NCBI GenBank assembly: GCA_015064445.1
Contig: SVSE01000008.1
Coordinates: 1 to 64,000 of the forward strand
Direction: 5' to 3'
DNA length: 64,000 bases
Origin: Oscillospiraceae bacterium
Lineage (GTDB): Bacteria > Bacillota > Clostridia > Oscillospirales > CAG-272
The notes under the pieces were generated by a model. It was not told the DNA's origin. It saw only the letters and a program-made list of their open reading frames with translations, and ran no database searches. The position numbers and the translations under genes are program-made. Below, in pieces: positions 34,526 to 43,005 of this stretch (positions are counted from its first letter, which is position 1; each line of letters begins with the position of its first letter).

Positions 34526-36304
34526 ATGAAAAAATTCCTTTCAATTCTTTTGTGCTTGCTTATGATTGTTCCTTGCTTCGCCTTCTCTGCTTTGGCAGAG
34601 GAAGAGGAGGAAGAGGAAATTTCTAACATAGCTCTTACCGCAGGCATTAAGGCGTCCTCATACTGGAACGCTTCTACACTTCCAAAATCTGCAACCAACG
34701 GTGTTACCGAAAAAGATATCGGTGGTGGACACAATAACTATTGGCGTCCAAGCTATCCTGGCCGTGACACCTGGACAGGTGGTACACCAGGCGAGGCTTC
34801 CTTCCAGCTTACCTTTAAGGGTAAAAACAGAGGCTATAAGCTCATTGATAGCGTAGACATTTGGGTTAAATTTAATGCAGAGGGCTGTTCAGCTTGCGAT
34901 CCAACATATGATGTTCAAGCGCTTATTAACGGTGTTTGGACAACCGTAGGTAAAGCTAGTGAAAGCGATGCAACTCCTGTTCAGGGCAAGCCAGAGGCTG
35001 GTATCATTCACATCGACTTCCCTGAAACAGTTATGGTTGATGATGTTGAGTGTCAAATTAACGCAAAGGCCTTGAGATTTATGATTGATAACTTTGGTAG
35101 CACAGGCTGTGGCGCTGGCTGGCACTGCCCTATCATTTATGAATTTGAGGTTTGGGGTAAGACAGGATTCATTCCTGAAATCGACCTTCATGACGGCGCA
35201 CTCCTTTCCACCAACGCTGCTGTTAGTGGACACAGAAGTGCTTCATCCTCTATGAACAACCAGTATCCATACCTCGGTGCTGACAACTCTGATGCTTCAT
35301 TCTGGGCTTCAAAGGTCACAACCGATGGCGAATGGTTCCAAACATTGTTTGACAAGCCATATGATCTTGAATCTCTTGAACTCAACTTCGGTAGCATTAT
35401 TATCGAGGCTGGTAGCAACAAAACATTCACATACACAATCAGCACAGCAGTTTTGGTCGATGGCGTTTGGAAGGACCTTGGCGAGCAGGATGTAACAACA
35501 TCCACCGGCAAGGCTAACAACGTTACTGTTGACCTTGGAACTAATAATATTGAGGTTTGTGGAGTTAAGGTAACCTTCGTTTCAACTGATGGCGCACAGG
35601 CTGCTATCAATGAGGTTATCGCAACAATCGCAGACAAAAAGAAGTGCGAATTCTTGGCTGAGTATCTCACAACTCCAAGAAAGCAATCCGCAGCTAACGG
35701 CAACATCGCAATTTATGGCGAGCCATATGCATTCAGCGTAATGGACCATATCGGTCTTTCTGATGTTTCTTATATCAACGACGGTGGTATAACAACCACT
35801 GACTTCGCTTGGTATGCAAAGGGCTTTGAAAAGGGACAATACTGTGGTGTTACACTTGAAGAGGCTTCAAAGGTAAACAAGGTTGTTCTCTACTTCAATG
35901 ATGGAATTATTGGTCAGCACAACGCAAGAGATTACTTCGTATTCGGCTTCGATGTACAGGCAAAGGTTGACGGCGAATTCGTAACCGTTGCAAGTGGAAC
36001 AAACTACAACGCAAAGAAGGATGAATATATCGTTTCAATCGAGTTTGACGAGGTTGAGGCAACAGATATAAGAATTGCATTTACTGAAATCGACATCGGC
36101 TTCACATACATCAAGGAGCTTGAGGTTTACGGTTCAACAAGGTATGATGACTTCTCTACATATGCTCATGGTAGAAAGAATGTTGCTAAGACAACTGATT
36201 TCGGCCCTGCATTTGTAATTGGTCAGGCAAACTTCTCAAAGGTTGCAAATCCTCTCCGTACAATGCTCACAATAAACGATATCAGAGCAAGCCTCTGGAT
36301 CTAA
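34526..36304 (+). CDS. secreted protein with three discoidin (F5/8 type C)-like modules
   Basis: A 592-residue exported protein. Residues 1-24 are a signal peptide (cleavage after SALA), followed by an EEEEEEE stretch. Three beta-rich modules follow, each opening with a discoidin-like start: NIALTAGIKASSYW near 33, LLSTNAAVSGHRSAS near 225, and GNIAIYGEPYAFSVM near 393. Such modules resemble CBM32-type glycan-binding domains. No catalytic domain, membrane anchor or sortase signal is visible, so it would be a released binding protein. AAGGAG precedes the ATG. Monocistronic. Confidence 0.75.
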   Translation: MKKFLSILLCLLMIVPCFAFSALAEEEEEEEISNIALTAGIKASSYWNASTLPKSATNGVTEKDIGGGHNNYWRPSYPGRDTWTGGTPGEASFQLTFKGKNRGYKLIDSVDIWVKFNAEGCSACDPTYDVQALINGVWTTVGKASESDATPVQGKPEAGIIHIDFPETVMVDDVECQINAKALRFMIDNFGSTGCGAGWHCPIIYEFEVWGKTGFIPEIDLHDGALLSTNAAVSGHRSASSSMNNQYPYLGADNSDASFWASKVTTDGEWFQTLFDKPYDLESLELNFGSIIIEAGSNKTFTYTISTAVLVDGVWKDLGEQDVTTSTGKANNVTVDLGTNNIEVCGVKVTFVSTDGAQAAINEVIATIADKKKCEFLAEYLTTPRKQSAANGNIAIYGEPYAFSVMDHIGLSDVSYINDGGITTTDFAWYAKGFEKGQYCGVTLEEASKVNKVVLYFNDGIIGQHNARDYFVFGFDVQAKVDGEFVTVASGTNYNAKKDEYIVSIEFDEVEATDIRIAFTEIDIGFTYIKELEVYGSTRYDDFSTYAHGRKNVAKTTDFGPAFVIGQANFSKVANPLRTMLTINDIRASLWI

Positions 36305-36315
36305 TCAAAAAACAA

Positions 36316-36340
36316 AAATCCGACACAGTGTGTCGGATTT
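36316..36340. terminator. bidirectional terminator
   Basis: 11-bp stem AAATCCGACAC/GTGTCGGATTT. The same hairpin recurs at 37654-37678. Confidence 0.92.
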
Positions 36341-36344
36341 TTTA

Positions 36345-37067
36345 TTATATTTCTTCAACTATGAGCTCTGCCTCGATGTTTGTTTTTCCATCTTGACGAA
36401 CAGTACGGAAATAGTATCTATTATCTGCCCTTGACATATAAATTTTAAGATTTTCGCCAAGGGCCGCCTCGTTCGGAAAATAAATTCCGATGCTTCTTAC
36501 TCGAAGTTTTCTTGCATTTGGCAGACAATTGCAAATTATTCTTGGATAGTTCGTGTTATTCATATGTCCGTTTAGGTCAATGTCGCTTAGCTGAACTGTA
36601 TATTCGCCAACGAGCGAGGTTGGAAGCGCGCTTGGAATACGGACACGAACAGGACGCTCTGTTTGAATTGGCTCATCCATAAAATAATTTGAGCAGTCAA
36701 TGTCCTCAACTGGAAGTAGTCTTTTTTCGTCAGTCGAAACAAGCGCCCAGGAGGATGCAGCCTCACACAAAATCTCGCCATCGCGCTCGATTTCATAGCA
36801 ACGCACAAAGTTCACACCACGGCTTGGGCAAGCCCAAGAGCGTGCAATTATTTCATCATATGCAAAGATGGGCGCGTGCATTTCAAGCCTTATCGAGCTC
36901 AAAATAAATGCTTTCTTTTGTTCAAAAAGCTCCTTGTAGGTTGGATGCTGATTTTCAAGCTGACACATTGCAGCCTCTTGAATATATTTAAAAATTTGAG
37001 AAACCCCTGCAACCTCGTTTGCATCTGTTTCGTGAAATTTAACCTTAAATTTTTCTTCCCACTTCAT
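36345..37067 (-). CDS. acyl-ACP thioesterase
   Basis: A 240-residue double-hotdog enzyme of the FatA/FatB type that releases fatty acids from acyl carrier protein. Seen: FHETDANEVAGVSQIFKYIQEAA at the start of the first hotdog, and DLNGHMNNTNYPRI near residue 165, which carries the catalytic Asn-x-His-x-x-Asn pattern. Length is typical of bacterial members (about 240-250). The chain length released cannot be inferred. Its promoter is TTGCTT-17-TAAAAT. Confidence 0.93.
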   Translation of the reverse strand: MKWEEKFKVKFHETDANEVAGVSQIFKYIQEAAMCQLENQHPTYKELFEQKKAFILSSIRLEMHAPIFAYDEIIARSWACPSRGVNFVRCYEIERDGEILCEAASSWALVSTDEKRLLPVEDIDCSNYFMDEPIQTERPVRVRIPSALPTSLVGEYTVQLSDIDLNGHMNNTNYPRIICNCLPNARKLRVRSIGIYFPNEAALGENLKIYMSRADNRYYFRTVRQDGKTNIEAELIVEEI

Positions 37068-37111
37068 ATTATTTTCCCTTCGTTCATCCGTGACAAAAAT
37101 TCAATAAAATC

Positions 37112-37140
37112 ATTTTATCACATATAAAGGTAAAAAGCAA
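37112..37140 (-). promoter_or_regulatory. promoter of the thioesterase gene
   Basis: Minus strand TTGCTT (37140-37135), 17-bp spacer ending TGTGA, TAAAAT (37117-37112). Confidence 0.75.
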
Positions 37141-37155
37141 GTGAAATTTTCAAGA

Positions 37156-37557
37156 TTAAGACAGCGTTGTTGTATCCGTATTTGGTGCTGGTGGAACAGG
37201 AATTTGAGGTTCACTTTCAAGTCCGAAGCTGACACTAAGTGCGTCGTTGACGGAGCGCATAGAATCATCATCAAGATGTCCCATTTTCTCCTTTAAGCGT
37301 GTCTTGTCAATTGTTCTTATTTGTTCAAGTAGGATAACAGAGTCCTTTGCAAGCCCTACCTTGCCTGCAAAAATATCTATATGAGTTGGTAATTTTGTTT
37401 TTGTAATGCGACTTGTGATTGCGGCGGCGATAACTGTTGGGCTGTATTTGTTGCCGATATCGTTTTGAACTATCAAAACAGGGCGAAGTCCGCCTTGCTC
37501 CGAGCCCACAACGGGGCTTAGGTCTGCGTAATATATATCTCCTCGTCTTATGTTCAT
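37156..37557 (-). CDS. mazF: MazF/PemK family mRNA interferase, no antitoxin beside it
   Basis: A 133-residue EndoA/NdoA-like toxin: [23 protein letters not shown] start, [11 protein letters not shown] with the catalytic Arg near residue 24, and [10 protein letters not shown] with the Thr/Ser near 48. The last 18 residues are a Pro/Thr-rich tail. The 139 bp upstream to the next terminator contain no antitoxin frame, so this is a solitary toxin gene or its partner lies elsewhere. AGGGAG precedes the ATG. A short inverted repeat GGAG-TTTAAT-CTCC (37602-37615) lies upstream. Confidence 0.9.
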   Translation of the reverse strand: MNIRRGDIYYADLSPVVGSEQGGLRPVLIVQNDIGNKYSPTVIAAAITSRITKTKLPTHIDIFAGKVGLAKDSVILLEQIRTIDKTRLKEKMGHLDDDSMRSVNDALSVSFGLESEPQIPVPPAPNTDTTTLS

Positions 37558-37653
37558 ATCATTCTCCCTTGTTATGTGTATTTTAGTATTGACACATTTT
37601 TTGGAGTTTAATCTCCTCTACTTAGTATATTCAGCACGACACAAAACGACAAA

Positions 37654-37678
37654 AAATCCGACACAGTGTGTCGGATTT
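37654..37678 (-). terminator. terminator of the 2-hydroxyacid dehydrogenase gene
   Basis: Same stem-loop as at 36316-36340, T-run on the minus strand. Confidence 0.88.
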
Positions 37679-37696
37679 TCTCTTTTTATTAAATTT

Positions 37697-38698
37697 TTAT
37701 GCCATTCTTGCAAGCTTTTCTGGTGTTATCTCGTATTCGAGCTCCTTGCCGTCCAAGAATCGTTCAAACTCATCAATCATAAGCTCTGCCATTCTTCTTA
37801 CCTCGTTTGACATACTGCCAGCTATATGAGGTGTCAAAACAACATTAGGAAGCTTAAAGAAATCGCTATCAGGCTTAGGTGGCTCTTCAACCGTAACATC
37901 GAGAAGTGCACATATGTCTTGTCTTTGTGAAAGGACTGCAAGCATTTCGTCCTCAAGCACCTGTGCACCACGACCTGTGTTTATAAATGTGGCATTTTCC
38001 TTCATTTTTTCAAAGTGCGAGCCCTTCAAAATTCCAACGGTTTGAGGAACATTTGCAAGGTGGTTTGAAACGATATCGCACTCTGCGAAAATCTCATCGA
38101 GTGAGCATTTTTTAACGCCAAGTGCCTCAGCTCCCTCGTCACTTAAGAACTTATCATAAACGAGAATTTCAAGGCGATATGGTGCAAGAAGCTCAATAAC
38201 CTTGCGTCCTATCATTCCAACGCCGATAATACCAATTTTCGCATCATAGTTGCCTGCGTGCTTGCCTGCAACCTCGTTTGCCCTCTTGTAATCGCCTGCC
38301 TTTGCAAGCATTGAGGAGTGGAAAAAGCCCTTGTCAGCGAGCAGAATTTGTCCAACTGTAAATTCAGCTACTGGAATTGCGTTTGCAGCAAATGCGCTTG
38401 TAATTCTTACACCCTTGTCGAAATATTCGTTTGCAAAATATCTTATCGAGCCTGCTGCATAGAAAAGGCATTTAAGGCTTGGAAAATATTCCGTGAGCTT
38501 TATCTCTCCACCACCTGGCATTCCCCATGTTGAGAATATGTATTCTACCTCTGCGAACTTGTCAGGGGACGCAATAATGTCCTGCTCGCAATACGGTGTC
38601 AGGTCGAGGTCAATCATTGCCTTGAGTCTTTCTATATTCTTTTCTCCATAGACATAGTCTATGTTTCCCTTGTTATTTGTCAAAAATATCGCTTTCAT
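37697..38698 (-). CDS. D-isomer-specific 2-hydroxyacid dehydrogenase family protein
   Basis: A 333-residue NAD-dependent enzyme. Seen: the Rossmann motif IGIIGVGMIGRKV near residue 155, the catalytic Arg in NTGRGAQV near 245, the Glu in TVEEPP near 270, and the His in TPHIAGS near 288. The catalytic domain has the family split layout. The substrate is unknown; the divergent position next to the OYE/lyase operon hints at a keto acid or sugar acid from that pathway. TAAGGAGA precedes the ATG. Confidence 0.9.
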   Translation of the reverse strand: MKAIFLTNNKGNIDYVYGEKNIERLKAMIDLDLTPYCEQDIIASPDKFAEVEYIFSTWGMPGGGEIKLTEYFPSLKCLFYAAGSIRYFANEYFDKGVRITSAFAANAIPVAEFTVGQILLADKGFFHSSMLAKAGDYKRANEVAGKHAGNYDAKIGIIGVGMIGRKVIELLAPYRLEILVYDKFLSDEGAEALGVKKCSLDEIFAECDIVSNHLANVPQTVGILKGSHFEKMKENATFINTGRGAQVLEDEMLAVLSQRQDICALLDVTVEEPPKPDSDFFKLPNVVLTPHIAGSMSNEVRRMAELMIDEFERFLDGKELEYEITPEKLARMA

Positions 38699-38740
38699 AA
38701 TTTCTCCTTATATGCGATTTTGAAGCTATGCTCCTTTTAT

Positions 38741-38769
38741 ATTTTCTCACAAAAAGCGCTCAATGTCAA
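38741..38769 (-). promoter_or_regulatory. promoter of the 2-hydroxyacid dehydrogenase gene
   Basis: Minus strand TTGACA (38769-38764), 17-bp spacer ending TGTGA, GAAAAT (38746-38741). Confidence 0.65.
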
Positions 38770-38812
38770 GAGATTTTAAGGTATTTTAATAATTTTAAAA
38801 AAATCGCGCCCG

Positions 38813-38830
38813 CGCGCATTTTAATGCGCG
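38813..38830. promoter_or_regulatory. palindromic operator candidate of the OYE/lyase operon
   Basis: CGCGCATT-TT-AATGCGCG is a perfect 8-bp inverted repeat with 2-bp centre, ending 7 bp before the -35 box. It is GC-rich in an otherwise AT-rich intergenic region between divergent genes, as expected for a regulator site. Confidence 0.6.
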
Positions 38831-38837
38831 TATTTAC

Positions 38838-38866
38838 TTGACAAAATATATATAAAATGGTAAAAT
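38838..38866 (+). promoter_or_regulatory. promoter of the OYE/lyase operon
   Basis: TTGACA 38838-38843, 17-bp spacer, TAAAAT 38861-38866. Confidence 0.85.
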
Positions 38867-38907
38867 TAAGTTAAGTATAGACTTTATTGCAACGGAGGAA
38901 ATTTAAA

Positions 38908-40233
38908 ATGGCATATCAGGTTGTTCAGAATAAGGACGCACTTCTTGAAATGTGCAAGGAGGCTGGCACCTCATTCCCTTATTCAGATGACATTTCGCCT
39001 CTTTCAAAGGAAATCAAGGTTGGCACAAAAACCGTGCACAACAGAATAGTTTATCAGGCAATGGAGGGCTGTGACGGTACTTATGACGGTGCGCCCGACG
39101 AGCTTACAAAAAGAAGATATCTTCGCTTCGCAAGAGGCGGTGCTGGTATAATTTGGTTTGAGGCTACTGCTGTTCTCGGCGAGGGACGCGCAAATCCAAG
39201 ACAAATGTATCTCACACCTAAGACAAAGGATGATTTCAAGAAAATTGTTTCTGATATAAAGGAAGAATGCATTAAGACAAATGGCTTTGAGCCTATTGTT
39301 ATTTGCCAGCTTACACACTCTGGTAGATATTCAAAGCCCGAGGGCACTCCTGCTCCGCTTATTGCATATAACAATCCTATTTTTGAAAAGGACAATCCTA
39401 TCGACAAGTCTCGCATTGTAAGCGATGACTATCTTGATAGAGTTTGGGAGGCGCTTGTTAATGGCGCTGTTGACGCGCACGAGTGTGGCTTCGATGGTGC
39501 AGACATAAAGAGCTGTCACAGATATCTTTTGAGTGAAATTCTCTCTGCATACAATCGCGATGGCAAATACGGTGGAAGCTTTGAAAACCGTACTCGTCTT
39601 CTTAGTGGTGCTATAAAGGATGCGAGAATTGCAACTCCAAAGGACTTTATCATCACATCCCGTCTTAATATCTATGACGGATTTGAGTACCCTTACGGAT
39701 TTGGCACAAACGAGGGCGAGGGCATTACCCCTGACTTTACCGAGGCAAAGATGCTCGTTCGTAAGCTCGTTGAAAATGGTGCTGATATGCTCGACTTCAC
39801 TATGGGAAATCCATATTTCAATCCTCATGTTAACCGTCCATATGCAAAGGGCGGATATGAGCCACCAGAGCATCCTCTCTTCGGAGTTCAGCGTATGCTT
39901 GACGGTATTTCCGAGGTTGCCTCTGAAATCAAGGGCACTCCTGTTATCTGCTCTGGAATTTCATTCCTTGGTGGCACAAGCGCTAATGTAACAGCAGGTT
40001 ATATTAAAGAGGGAAAATTTGATTTTGCAGGCTACGGACGCGAAACTCTCGCTTATCCCGATGTGGCAAAGGAAATCACCTCTGGTAGAAATCTTGACCC
40101 TAAAAAGCTTTGCATTTGCTGTGGCAAGTGTACTGAAATTATGAGATGTAAGGGCGGTACTCCTGGTTGCGTAATCCGTGACACCGAGGTATATGCTCCA
40201 CTTTACAAAAAATTCGTTCTTGGAAAGGAATAA
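38908..40233 (+). CDS. OYE-type FMN oxidoreductase with C-terminal cysteine cluster
   Basis: A 441-residue Old Yellow Enzyme-like TIM-barrel flavoenzyme, a family that reduces activated C=C bonds. Seen: QLTHSGRYS near residue 135, GFDGADIKSCHRYLLSEILSA near 192 and YGGSFENRTRL near 220, all FMN-site landmarks. The end has CxxCxxC-x12-C (within CICCGKC...CKGGTPGC), likely to hold a 4Fe-4S cluster as in 2,4-dienoyl-CoA reductases, but the FAD/NADPH domain of those enzymes is absent. GGAGGA at 38894 and the ATG at 38908 set the start. First gene of a five-gene operon; electrons might come from the flavoprotein two genes on. Confidence 0.88.
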   Translation: MAYQVVQNKDALLEMCKEAGTSFPYSDDISPLSKEIKVGTKTVHNRIVYQAMEGCDGTYDGAPDELTKRRYLRFARGGAGIIWFEATAVLGEGRANPRQMYLTPKTKDDFKKIVSDIKEECIKTNGFEPIVICQLTHSGRYSKPEGTPAPLIAYNNPIFEKDNPIDKSRIVSDDYLDRVWEALVNGAVDAHECGFDGADIKSCHRYLLSEILSAYNRDGKYGGSFENRTRLLSGAIKDARIATPKDFIITSRLNIYDGFEYPYGFGTNEGEGITPDFTEAKMLVRKLVENGADMLDFTMGNPYFNPHVNRPYAKGGYEPPEHPLFGVQRMLDGISEVASEIKGTPVICSGISFLGGTSANVTAGYIKEGKFDFAGYGRETLAYPDVAKEITSGRNLDPKKLCICCGKCTEIMRCKGGTPGCVIRDTEVYAPLYKKFVLGKE

Positions 40234-40237
40234 TAAA

Positions 40238-40990
40238 ATGAAGGTTGCTTTGATTACAGGCGCTGCTGGCGGTATCGGCTACGCAAGCGTTGAAAAATTC
40301 GCAAGTGAGGGCTACGCTGTTCTCGCTATGGACATTCTCCCAAAGGAAAAGGTTGAGGATAAATTCACTAAATTTAATAATGTTGTATATGTTGCAGGAA
40401 ACCTTGCAAGCGCATCTGACAGAGAAAATGCGCTAAAGGCTTGTCTTGATGCATTTGGCAGAGTTGATGTTCTTGTAAATGTAGCAGGCGTTGCTCCAAA
40501 GGTAAGAAACGACATTCTCGAAATGACCGAGGAGAGCTACGATTTTGTTATGGATATTAACACAAAGGGCACTCTTTTCTTGACACAGATTGTTGCAAAT
40601 CAAATGCTCAAGCAGGAAAGCGACGAGGCTATCAAGGGCTATATTGCAAATGTATCCTCCTGCTCTGCCTACACCTCATCAACAAGTCGTGGCGAATATT
40701 GCATCTCAAAGGCAGGCGCTTCTATGATTACAAAGCTTTTTGCTGACCGTCTTGCAAGCGAGGGAATTCTCGTAAACGAAATCTGCCCTGGTATTATTCA
40801 AACAGGTATGACCGAAAAGGTTAAGGAAAAATACGACAACCTTATCGCAGGTGGACTTGTTCCACTTAAGCGTTGGGGCTTGCCTGAGGACTGCGCAAAT
40901 GCTATATTTGTGCTTTGCTCCGGTGCTCTCGGCTACACAACTGGCCAGTCAATTGATGTTGACGGTGGCATGCACATCCAAAGACTTTAA
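40238..40990 (+). CDS. short-chain dehydrogenase/reductase
   Basis: A 250-residue SDR. Seen: TGAAGGIG at residues 7-14, NVAGVAP near 84, the catalytic Ser in VSSCSAY near 139, Tyr-x3-Lys in EYCISK near 154, and the C-terminal TGQSIDVDGGM. Starts 4 bp after the OYE stop with GGAAAGGAA as ribosome site; an upstream in-frame start overlaps the OYE gene and is rejected. Substrate unknown; a sugar or uronate oxidation/reduction fits the neighbours. Confidence 0.92.
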   Translation: MKVALITGAAGGIGYASVEKFASEGYAVLAMDILPKEKVEDKFTKFNNVVYVAGNLASASDRENALKACLDAFGRVDVLVNVAGVAPKVRNDILEMTEESYDFVMDINTKGTLFLTQIVANQMLKQESDEAIKGYIANVSSCSAYTSSTSRGEYCISKAGASMITKLFADRLASEGILVNEICPGIIQTGMTEKVKEKYDNLIAGGLVPLKRWGLPEDCANAIFVLCSGALGYTTGQSIDVDGGMHIQRL

Positions 40991-40999
40991 TTTCAGTTC

Positions 41000-41021
41000 A
41001 AGCGCTAGGACACTAGCGCTT
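41000..41021 (+). other. intercistronic hairpin
   Basis: 9-bp stem AAGCGCTAG/CTAGCGCTT with GACA loop and only four T after it, between the SDR and flavoprotein genes. It could partly terminate transcription or protect the upstream mRNA, giving more of the first two proteins. Confidence 0.7.
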
Positions 41022-41038
41022 TTCCAAAAGGAGCTTTT

Positions 41039-42991
41039 ATGAAGGAAACCATTATTAAAATCGGCGACATATCAGTAAAAAAGGTAACTCTTGATGCTGT
41101 TATTATAGGTACTGGTGCAGCGGGCTACAACTGTGCACTTCGCCTCAGCGACTATGGTGTTGACGATATTGCAATTATAACAGAGGGTGTGAATATGGGA
41201 ACCTCCCGTAACACAGGCTCTGACAAGCAGACATATTACAAAATGAACCTTTGCGCTGACTATCCAGACTCGCCAAAGGCTATGGCACAGGACCTTTTCA
41301 ATGGTAAGTGTGTTGACGGAGACATTGCGTATGCAGAGGCTGCGCTTTCCGTTATGTCATTCTTGCATCTTTGTGAGCTTGGTGTTGAATTCCCTGTTAA
41401 CCGTTATGGCGAATATGTAGGCTACAAGACCGACCACGACCCACGCGCAAGAGCGACAAGCGTTGGCCCTCTTACCTCTAAAATGATGACAGAATGTCTT
41501 GAGAGTGCTGTTCAAAAGCGTAAAATCAAGATTTACGATAAGCTTCAAATTATCGAATTTATTAAAAACGGCGACACCTGTGTTGGTGTTTTGTGTCTTA
41601 ACAAAGCTTCACAAAACGAGAATGAGCGCTTTGTGCTCTTCAACTCTAAGAACACGGTTATAGCAACAGGTGGCCCTGCTGGCATTTATTCTAACACCGT
41701 TTATCCTATCGGACATCACGGTGCGTCTGGAGTTGCCTTTGAGGCAGGCGTTAAGGGCAGAAACCTAACCGAATGGCAATACGGACTTGCCTCCACTGCC
41801 CCAAGATGGAATGTTTCAGGAACATATATGCAGGTTCTCCCTCGCTTTGTTTCAGTTGACGAAAACGGAAACGAGTATGAATTCTTGAATGAATACTTTG
41901 ACGATATTGGTGTATGCCTTTCAAAGATTTTTAAAAAGGGCTACGAGTGGCCATTTGACTGTAAAAAGGTCCTCTCTGGCTCATCAATTATCGACCTTCT
42001 CGTATTCCGTGAGAATGTAATGAAGGGCAGACGCGTATATCTTGATTTTAGAAAGAATCCTTACGGTCTTGATGAGCTTCCATACGACAAGCTCGAGGAC
42101 GAGGCAAGAGAGTATCTTGAAAACGCTCACGCTTGCTTTGGCACACCACTTGCGCGTCTTCAGTTTATGAATATGCCTGCATACGACCTCTATCTTTCAA
42201 AGGGCGTTGACCTCGAAAAGGAAATGCTCGAAATCGCACTTTGTGCACAGCACAACAATGGTGGTCTTGATATCGATATGTGGTGGCAGACAAATGTTCC
42301 TCATCTCTTCGCTTGTGGAGAGGTTGCAGGCTCTCACGGTGTTTACCGTCCAGGTGGAAGCGCACTTAACGCAGGTCAGGTTGGCTCTACAAGATGCGCG
42401 CAATACATTTCAAGACATCAGGAAAACGATGCGTTTGATTGTGATTTTGACACTCTTTGCGCTGGCGCCGTTAACAAGCATCTTGAAATTACAAGATGTA
42501 TTCTTGGAGGCGAGGACAATGTTGCCTCACTTACCGATAAATATCAAAGACTAATGGACGAGGTTGCTGGTCCTATTCGTGATGCCTCAAGATTTGACTC
42601 GGCACAATGTGAGTTTATGGGAGCATTCGAGGACTTCAAATCAATAGTTAAGGTTAACTCTCAAAGCAGACTTTGGCTTGCATATCGCCTGCGTGATGCT
42701 CTTCTTGGCGAGATGATGTACATCGGTGCTATGAAGGCTTACACAATGGCAGGTGGAAAGTCGCGTGGCTCTGCTATTTACACATCAGAAAATGGTACTG
42801 CTCCTGCAAATATGGAGAGCGTGTTCCGTTTCGAGCTTGATGATGGCGCTTTGAACGACAAAATTTTTGAAATTACATACACAGGTACTGGCTTCGGTAG
42901 TGTAGCGCGCCCTGTAAGAGAGCTCCCCGAGGGTGGTGGCTTCTTCGAAAACATTTGGCGCGAATACAGAGAAAATAAAAATATTTACTAA
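41039..42991 (+). CDS. FAD-dependent flavoprotein of the fumarate reductase/L-aspartate oxidase family
   Basis: A 650-residue soluble flavoprotein. Seen: the FAD dinucleotide motif IIGTGAAGYNCALRL near residue 22, the ATGGPAGIY turn near 217, and the second FAD region CGEVAGSHGVYRPGGSALNAGQVGS near 426-450, with a helical C-terminal domain. No secretion signal, heme or iron-sulfur motif is present. It is not a normal succinate dehydrogenase, as no B or C subunit follows, nor nadB, as the nad genes are missing. Linked to OYE and SDR genes, so it probably oxidises or reduces the same carbon skeleton. GGAGC precedes the ATG. Confidence 0.88.
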   Translation: MKETIIKIGDISVKKVTLDAVIIGTGAAGYNCALRLSDYGVDDIAIITEGVNMGTSRNTGSDKQTYYKMNLCADYPDSPKAMAQDLFNGKCVDGDIAYAEAALSVMSFLHLCELGVEFPVNRYGEYVGYKTDHDPRARATSVGPLTSKMMTECLESAVQKRKIKIYDKLQIIEFIKNGDTCVGVLCLNKASQNENERFVLFNSKNTVIATGGPAGIYSNTVYPIGHHGASGVAFEAGVKGRNLTEWQYGLASTAPRWNVSGTYMQVLPRFVSVDENGNEYEFLNEYFDDIGVCLSKIFKKGYEWPFDCKKVLSGSSIIDLLVFRENVMKGRRVYLDFRKNPYGLDELPYDKLEDEAREYLENAHACFGTPLARLQFMNMPAYDLYLSKGVDLEKEMLEIALCAQHNNGGLDIDMWWQTNVPHLFACGEVAGSHGVYRPGGSALNAGQVGSTRCAQYISRHQENDAFDCDFDTLCAGAVNKHLEITRCILGGEDNVASLTDKYQRLMDEVAGPIRDASRFDSAQCEFMGAFEDFKSIVKVNSQSRLWLAYRLRDALLGEMMYIGAMKAYTMAGGKSRGSAIYTSENGTAPANMESVFRFELDDGALNDKIFEITYTGTGFGSVARPVRELPEGGGFFENIWREYRENKNIY

Positions 42992-43005
42992 TTTGAGGTG
43001 CTTAT

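Noticed and set aside
34526-36304. Cell-wall-anchored adhesin
   Set aside because: There is no LPxTG motif, no C-terminal membrane helix and no S-layer domain, so only a secreted protein is claimed.
37589-37620. Plus-strand promoter starting with TTGACA upstream of mazF
   Set aside because: No -10 box lies at 16-18 bp and there is no plus-strand gene downstream.
41039-42991. L-aspartate oxidase nadB or succinate dehydrogenase sdhA
   Set aside because: The nadA/nadC or sdhB/sdhC partners are absent and the gene is embedded in a sugar-type operon.
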